Shown here: piece by piece, positions 46,520 through 50,456 of the stretch
Layout of the letters: each line of letters begins with the position of its first letter
Position numbering within the stretch: the stretch's first letter is position 1
DNA from: Bacteroidota bacterium
GTDB taxonomy: Bacteria; Bacteroidota; Bacteroidia; Bacteroidales; UBA6013
Length of the DNA: 50,456 bases
NCBI GenBank assembly: GCA_020048645.1
Contig: JAIFMG010000089.1
Location: forward strand, 1-50,456
Direction of reading: 5' to 3'
The notes under the pieces: generated by a model
What the model was told of the DNA's origin: nothing
Database searches by the model: none
The model's input: the letters and a program-made list of their open reading frames with translations, nothing else
Position numbers and translations under genes: made by a program

Positions 46520-47626
46520 TTAGCGCTGCTGCTGCTCCGTGATGAGGTTCTGCAGCAGGTCCGGGCTGATGTTGAGGTTGCCGATGCGCTGGGCGTTCTG
46601 GGCCAAGTCGTTGAAAGCCATGGCGATATGGGTCTTGGCGTCGAGGCCCTTGCCCGTCAGGGCCATGATGCGGCGCCAGTCCATCTCCTTGTAGGGAGTC
46701 AGCATGAGGTCTTGGGCGTAGGCCTGGGCCTCGGCCTCGGCCTTCTCGTTCTCGACCTTGGTGGCCACGAGCTGGCGGCGCTGCTCCTCAAGCTCGATGT
46801 TGGCGGCCATGCGCATCTCTCGGAGGGCGCGGTCGTTCTTCTCGCGGATGGCGGCGGCCTCCATCTCCTTGGTGGCCACGGCGTTGTCGGCGTCGATCTT
46901 CATCTCGCGGAGCTTGCGGTCGTTCTGCGCCTTTTCGACCTGGGCCTCCATCTGCTTCTGCGAAATCTGCTTCTTCTTCTCCTCGATGGCGATCTCGGTG
47001 CTGAGCTCGCTCTCCTTGATGCGGCGCTCTTGCTCCACGGCGAAGTTGCGGCGCTCGTAGATGGCGCTGTCAGCCTCCTTGAGCAGGGCCTCGCGGGTGT
47101 GGGCCTCGAGGGCCTTTGCCGTGTTGGGTTCAGGCTTGATGGCCAGGATGTTGACCGTCAGGGGCGTGATGCCGAGCATGGCGATGGCCGGCGAGTCCTT
47201 GAGGCCCCGGGCGATCTCCTGCTCCACCTGCTTGGCCGAGCGCACGGCGTCCTTGACGCTCAGGCTCTGCATGAAGCTGGCGCTGGCCGTCTGCGACTCG
47301 TTGACCAGGCGCTGGTGCAGCTTCTCCTTGTCGTTCTTGATGTACTTGCCGTTGGCGTCCACGCTGAAATCGAGCATCTCGCCAAGCTGCTTGGGCGCCT
47401 CGACCTTGTAGGTGAGCTGGCCCTGCACCGTCACGTTCTGCGAGTCGGCCGTGGTCTGGTTGAAGATGAAGGGCACGTCGTCGGTGCCCATGGGCACGGC
47501 CACGATGGAGGAGCTCCGGGAGTTGAAGTAGAACGAAAGCCCCTTGCCTTCCTTGACCACCCGGCCGTTCTTGTAGTGCAACACGTAGGTCGAGGCGTCG
47601 AATTTGATGTGTTTTATTCCGAGCAT
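46520..47626 (-). CDS. SPFH (band 7/stomatin-like) domain protein
   Basis: The start at 47626 gives MLGIKHIKFDASTYVLHYKN; the upstream in-frame extension is rejected. The N-terminal half (to about 190) is an SPFH domain (VTVQGQLTYKVEAPKQLGEM), followed by a long charged coiled coil (about 180-310; EQERRIKESELSTEIAIEEK, then KKQI). There is no clear N-terminal membrane span, so it may associate peripherally or act in the cytoplasm as a large oligomer. It is the first gene of a pair with the NAD-kinase-like protein and has a good promoter 44-72 bp upstream. Confidence 0.88.
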   Translation of the reverse strand: MLGIKHIKFDASTYVLHYKNGRVVKEGKGLSFYFNSRSSSIVAVPMGTDDVPFIFNQTTADSQNVTVQGQLTYKVEAPKQLGEMLDFSVDANGKYIKNDKEKLHQRLVNESQTASASFMQSLSVKDAVRSAKQVEQEIARGLKDSPAIAMLGITPLTVNILAIKPEPNTAKALEAHTREALLKEADSAIYERRNFAVEQERRIKESELSTEIAIEEKKKQISQKQMEAQVEKAQNDRKLREMKIDADNAVATKEMEAAAIREKNDRALREMRMAANIELEEQRRQLVATKVENEKAEAEAQAYAQDLMLTPYKEMDWRRIMALTGKGLDAKTHIAMAFNDLAQNAQRIGNLNISPDLLQNLITEQQQR

Positions 47627-47669
47627 GGCGCGATGGCTTTTGGTTTTTGGTAGGGATGATGCTTGCCAC

Positions 47670-47698
47670 CAAAGATAGCAAAAAGACGGTTCGCGCAA
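47670..47698 (-). promoter_or_regulatory. Promoter of the SPFH/NAD-kinase-like operon
   Basis: On the minus strand TTG (47698-47696), an 18-bp spacer and TATCTTTG (47677-47670). The ATG at 47626 follows after 43 bp. Confidence 0.6.
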
Positions 47699-47749
47699 GG
47701 CATAGCCGACCACCCGGGAATATTTTGGGCAAAAAGGCCTGGGCCGGGC

Positions 47750-49195
47750 TCAGTTGGCGGTCGCCGCGATTGGCTCGACAATGGGCGAACCTTCATGGCC
47801 CAGGAGGCAGACCATGAAATGCCCTTGGGGGCCGGCAAGGCTATCGAGGGAGTCGATGCGCAGGTCGAAATATGCAACACTGTCCATATGGCTGAAAGCC
47901 AGCTTATCCAGGCCGACAGACGGCCTCCCTGAGCGAAGCTGCTCAAATGCCGCCCGCAGCCGGGGAGCGTCCTTTTCAAGCACCAGGTCGCTGAACCTGA
48001 GGCCAGCCATGTCCCCCCCAAGCCCATCAAGCTGGGCAGACCAGGCCAGGTTCAGGAAGATGACGCGGCCGTCGCCATCGAGCAGGGCCACGCCGTGGCC
48101 CAAGAGGTCGAGAATCCTGAACAGCCGCGCGTCGCTCTTGCCCAAGACCACGGCCAGCTCGCCCAGCTTCAGGCCCAGGTCCTCGACCTCCCGGCGCAAG
48201 GCGTGGTTGTCTTCGACCAGGGCCTGGATCTGCGCTTTGGTCTCCATGACTTTGGCCTCCTGCATTATGCGTTTGGTAATCAGGCGGTTGCTACCACGGA
48301 TGCCCAGGTTGCGGCCCAGCTCGTCGATGACCTTCTGGCAGACGTGCCCCAGCCACTCGAGCCGCCCCTCCTTGGTTCGTATCCGGAACTCTAGCTGCGA
48401 CTCTTCGGCCAAGTTTTGTTCGCGGCCATTCAAATGCTCCAAGAACATCGGGCGGTCCTCGGGGTGGATGATGGAAAGCAGCAGGGTCTTGTTCTGGTAG
48501 AACTCCTCATCCGAGTAACCCGTGATGCGCAGAACCGAGGGGGAAACATACAGAAAGTCACCATTGGGCGCGGTCCAGTACTCCCAACCGTGGGTGAAGT
48601 TGGCGACGGTCTTGTACTTGCGTTCGCTTTCCATGAGCATGCGCTTGAGCTCGTTCTCGCGGGTCATGTCCGAGAGGGCGCAGCGGCAGTTGCGCTGCTG
48701 GTTCAGGGGATCTTCGTGGGCCGATGCCGTCAGGCGGGCATGCAGCCGCTTTCCGCTAGAATCCACGAGCTCGATGTCGCCAAACTCTATCTTTTGGGAA
48801 GAAAAAAACCGCTTGAGGAATTTCGTGAAAGCGATTTTCGAGTCCTGGTGCAAAAAGTTGAAAATTGAGGCCGCCTTGAATTGGCCAGGCTCTCGGCCCA
48901 GGAGGCGCGCGGCGGCGAAGTTCAACTCCACGATGTTGCCCACCGGGGTCAGGGTGAAGTAGGCGATGGGCGCGCGGTCGTAAAGCTCCTTGTAGCGCTG
49001 CCGCTCCATGGCCAGCAGGTCCTGGGTCTGCTGGAGCTCAGCGAATTGCATCTCCAGCTCCACCTGGCGGACGTTCAGCTCCTCAAGGAGCTTGTCCACG
49101 TCCTCCGCCTGGCCTTCCTGGATGCGCTGGCGCTGCATTTTCAGCCGCCGGAGGGCCTTTTCGCGCAATTCGCTGTATTTCTCGTCGTAGTTCAT
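47750..49195 (-). CDS. Triple-PAS sensor protein without an output domain
   Basis: From ATG 49195 the 481-aa protein has an N-terminal coiled coil (about 1-65, ending LQQTQDLLAMERQRYKELYD) and a PAS domain (RAPIAYFTLTPVGNIVELNF). A second PAS with a PAC segment follows (FTHGWEYWTAPNGDFLYVSP, then IIHPEDRPMF), then a second coiled coil and a third PAS (LGHGVALLDGDGRVIFLNLA). No histidine kinase, GGDEF or HTH part follows; the protein simply ends EPIAATAN. It may pass its signal through protein contacts. The in-frame extension to 49297 is rejected. Confidence 0.85.
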   Translation of the reverse strand: MNYDEKYSELREKALRRLKMQRQRIQEGQAEDVDKLLEELNVRQVELEMQFAELQQTQDLLAMERQRYKELYDRAPIAYFTLTPVGNIVELNFAAARLLGREPGQFKAASIFNFLHQDSKIAFTKFLKRFFSSQKIEFGDIELVDSSGKRLHARLTASAHEDPLNQQRNCRCALSDMTRENELKRMLMESERKYKTVANFTHGWEYWTAPNGDFLYVSPSVLRITGYSDEEFYQNKTLLLSIIHPEDRPMFLEHLNGREQNLAEESQLEFRIRTKEGRLEWLGHVCQKVIDELGRNLGIRGSNRLITKRIMQEAKVMETKAQIQALVEDNHALRREVEDLGLKLGELAVVLGKSDARLFRILDLLGHGVALLDGDGRVIFLNLAWSAQLDGLGGDMAGLRFSDLVLEKDAPRLRAAFEQLRSGRPSVGLDKLAFSHMDSVAYFDLRIDSLDSLAGPQGHFMVCLLGHEGSPIVEPIAATAN

Positions 49196-49380
49196 GCTGG
49201 GCTTTGCCTTTTCGAGCTTTGCGGCAAGATACAAAAAAAACCAGTTTTTGCCCTTGGGCCACCGAACGCTCGTCCGAAAGATAGCCATTTTGGCCATAGC
49301 AAAGATGGATTTTATACGAATTATTCATCAATGCCAAGGGCGATTGGTCCGTGCCGAGGAATTGCAAGACATGATGTTTC

Positions 49381-49427
49381 ATGCCAAGTTGCCTTCGAAT
49401 ATTTCACCACAGAACGCAACTTGGCAT
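49381..49427. repeat. Short palindromic repeat of the ATGCCAAGTTGC family
   Basis: ATGCCAAGTTGC at 49381 and GCAACTTGGCAT ending at 49427 enclose 23 bp containing ATTTCACCACAGAAC. It is a minimal version of the elements at 49436 and 49928. Confidence 0.75.
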
Positions 49428-49435
49428 TACGGGTA

Positions 49436-49648
49436 ATACCAAGTTGCGTTCTGTGGCGAAATGTCTGAACCATCAGTTTCCGACAAAAGCAGGCTGCTTT
49501 GCCAATCCCAAAGGGATTGGATGTGGATAGCCCCGGATGATATCCGGGGGAGCAGAGAACCACCGCGAACCAGAACCCCGTAGGGGTTCAATGCCAAAAC
49601 AAAAACGTTTCAAGGCATTCCATCACGGTGGATGGCAACTTGGTATAA
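49436..49648. repeat. Interspersed repeat element, copy C
   Basis: It begins ATACCAAGTTGCGTTCTGTG and ends GGCAACTTGGTATAA. Inside are CCCCGGATGATATCCGGGG and CCCCGTAGGGG, palindromic words of the REP type. No coding capacity was seen. Confidence 0.7.
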
Positions 49649-49927
49649 TATACCAATCGTCAGCGTCGGGCGAAATTTAGATCGAGGTGGACGTTGAGGA
49701 TACGGATTTGGCGGATAAATCGATTTTGCTGAATCGGCTAATCTTCGTCAAAACTTAATTTTCATCCATTTTGTGTTACAAATTCATGGGTCAAAATAAG
49801 GTAATAAGGTTATTCTGACTCAGCCAATTGATTTTCTATTAAGGTTTTACCCAAAAATAAGATCTTTTCACCCGTTCTCAAAGGATAACCTTAGTAGAAA
49901 CTCTAACAAGTGATGGATATACAACCT
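49649..49927. other. Intergenic stretch between repeats, no gene seen
   Basis: AT-rich sequence with scattered direct and inverted words (AATAAGGTTATT near 49797-49816) and no coding frame that resembles a protein. Confidence 0.6.
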
Positions 49928-50214
49928 TATACCAAGGTGCGTTCAAAGGTGATGGATGTCCTTGAAGACTCGCCCAACCCCGAAGGGGTGTAATGATTGT
50001 AGTAAGCGGATCCAGGCCAAAGAAGAGAACCCCGAAGCGGTGAAATTGTCCTGATCGGGAGGAAGAGCCAGATAGTGCCACCCCTTCGAAGGTCCCCTCC
50101 GGCGCACGCTAGGCTGGCCACAACAGTTCCATCCCTTCGGGATTCGCCCGGAATCTTCCAAATTTCGCAGGATGCTGACGATTTGTACTTGTCACCCTTG
50201 AAAGCAACTTGGTA
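49928..50214. repeat. MITE-like interspersed element, copy B
   Basis: It begins TATACCAAGGTGCGTTCAA and ends CTTGAAAGCAACTTGGTA. Both halves match copy A at 44363-44548 (CGCCCAACCCCGA near the left end, CGGAATCTTCCAAATTTCGC near the right). It is about 100 bp longer because of extra internal palindromic units. No coding capacity was seen. Confidence 0.8.
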
Positions 50215-50257
50215 AGTAAGTGTCTAAAGTTATTTTCATTGTCGTTTTGGCGCTTTT

Positions 50258-50323
50258 AAACACATAGGCACATAGTTTTTTTCTATGTAACCATGTGATT
50301 TCAAACTATGTGCCTATGTGTTT
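50258..50323. repeat. Perfect 21-bp inverted repeat
   Basis: A 21-bp arm beginning AAACACATAGGCACATAG (50258-50278) is the exact complement of 50303-50323, with 24 nt between. Similar ACATAG-type hairpins are scattered in Bacteroidota intergenic regions; whether it acts as a terminator or a small repeat cannot be told. Confidence 0.85.
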
Positions 50324-50456
50324 TAATTCAATGTGATGAAGAACAAGTACATATTCATTTGAACATTAATTGTAACTATTTAGGTCATCTCGCATTTGAC
50401 GGAAAGGAAGTTGTGGCCGTCAAAAGTGTTTTTGAGCTCCCTGAAAATGTTCCTCC
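50308..50456 (+). CDS. Possible start of a hypothetical gene, cut by the window edge
   Basis: A frame open from ATG 50308 to the end encodes about 49 residues, with a plausible segment YLGHLAFDGKEVVAVKSVF. The start lies inside the inverted repeat, which is awkward, so the true start may be further in. No family is recognised. Confidence 0.25.
   Translation, partial: MCLCVLIQCDEEQVHIHLNINCNYLGHLAFDGKEVVAVKSVFELPENVP

Noticed and set aside
45425-47653. 742-codon open frame opposite the NAD-kinase-like and SPFH genes
   Set aside because: Spans two well-supported genes on the other strand and shows no motif.

Overview
The window looks like chromosomal DNA of a GC-rich member of the Bacteroidota. 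The evidence is two giant SprB-repeat surface proteins ending in type IX secretion (T9SS) type-B sorting domains, a PorP/SprF outer-membrane partner, a speA-speB-deoxyhypusine-synthase cluster, and several promoters of the Bacteroidota form (TTG, 18-20 bp spacer, TAnnTTTG/TATCTTCG). I do not name a genus. No rRNA, tRNA or CRISPR array was seen.

Layout. 1-870: the 3' end of a gene whose product carries a 12-bp coding minisatellite and a winged helix, then an interspersed repeat with 53-bp tandem units. 926-7628: a secreted protein of unknown function, an L,D-transpeptidase, surE and a small membrane protein, a HigB toxin with a HigA-ImmA fusion antitoxin, and an overlapping set of dgkA, DUF1361 and an ABC ATPase. 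7795-22051: two giant SprB-repeat proteins (2055 and 2360 aa) followed by a SprF-like partner; the first has an in-frame G10 tract. 22300-25570: polyamine genes (arginine decarboxylase, agmatinase, deoxyhypusine-synthase-like). 25633-32289: a glyoxylate-shunt operon in the order aceB-aceA-aceK, divergent from a RamB/ScfR-type regulator. 32379-33987: an internally deleted Rpn nuclease, a methyltransferase and hypA.

34281-45366 is an accessory/defence region. It holds an AT-rich EcoRI-type restriction-modification module in which an IS256-family element (34496-35841, 9-bp target duplication) has split the methyltransferase gene while the endonuclease gene stays full length with all catalytic and recognition residues. 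After a PIN-toxin remnant and a ClpB-family chaperone comes a two-gene unit, a RecQ-type helicase fused to a ComF-like phosphoribosyltransferase and a DprA-like protein with an ATGA overlap. Next are the remains of an AAA-ATPase/TOPRIM (DUF3226-like) pair. 45452-49195 carries an NAD-kinase-like protein, an SPFH protein and a triple-PAS protein. The right end is filled with interspersed palindromic repeats.

The most notable observations are (i) an intact EcoRI homologue beside a methyltransferase broken by an insertion that would restore the frame exactly if excised, and (ii) the helicase-PRTase/DprA unit, which combines the three activities of ComFA, ComFC and DprA in what looks like a defence setting.
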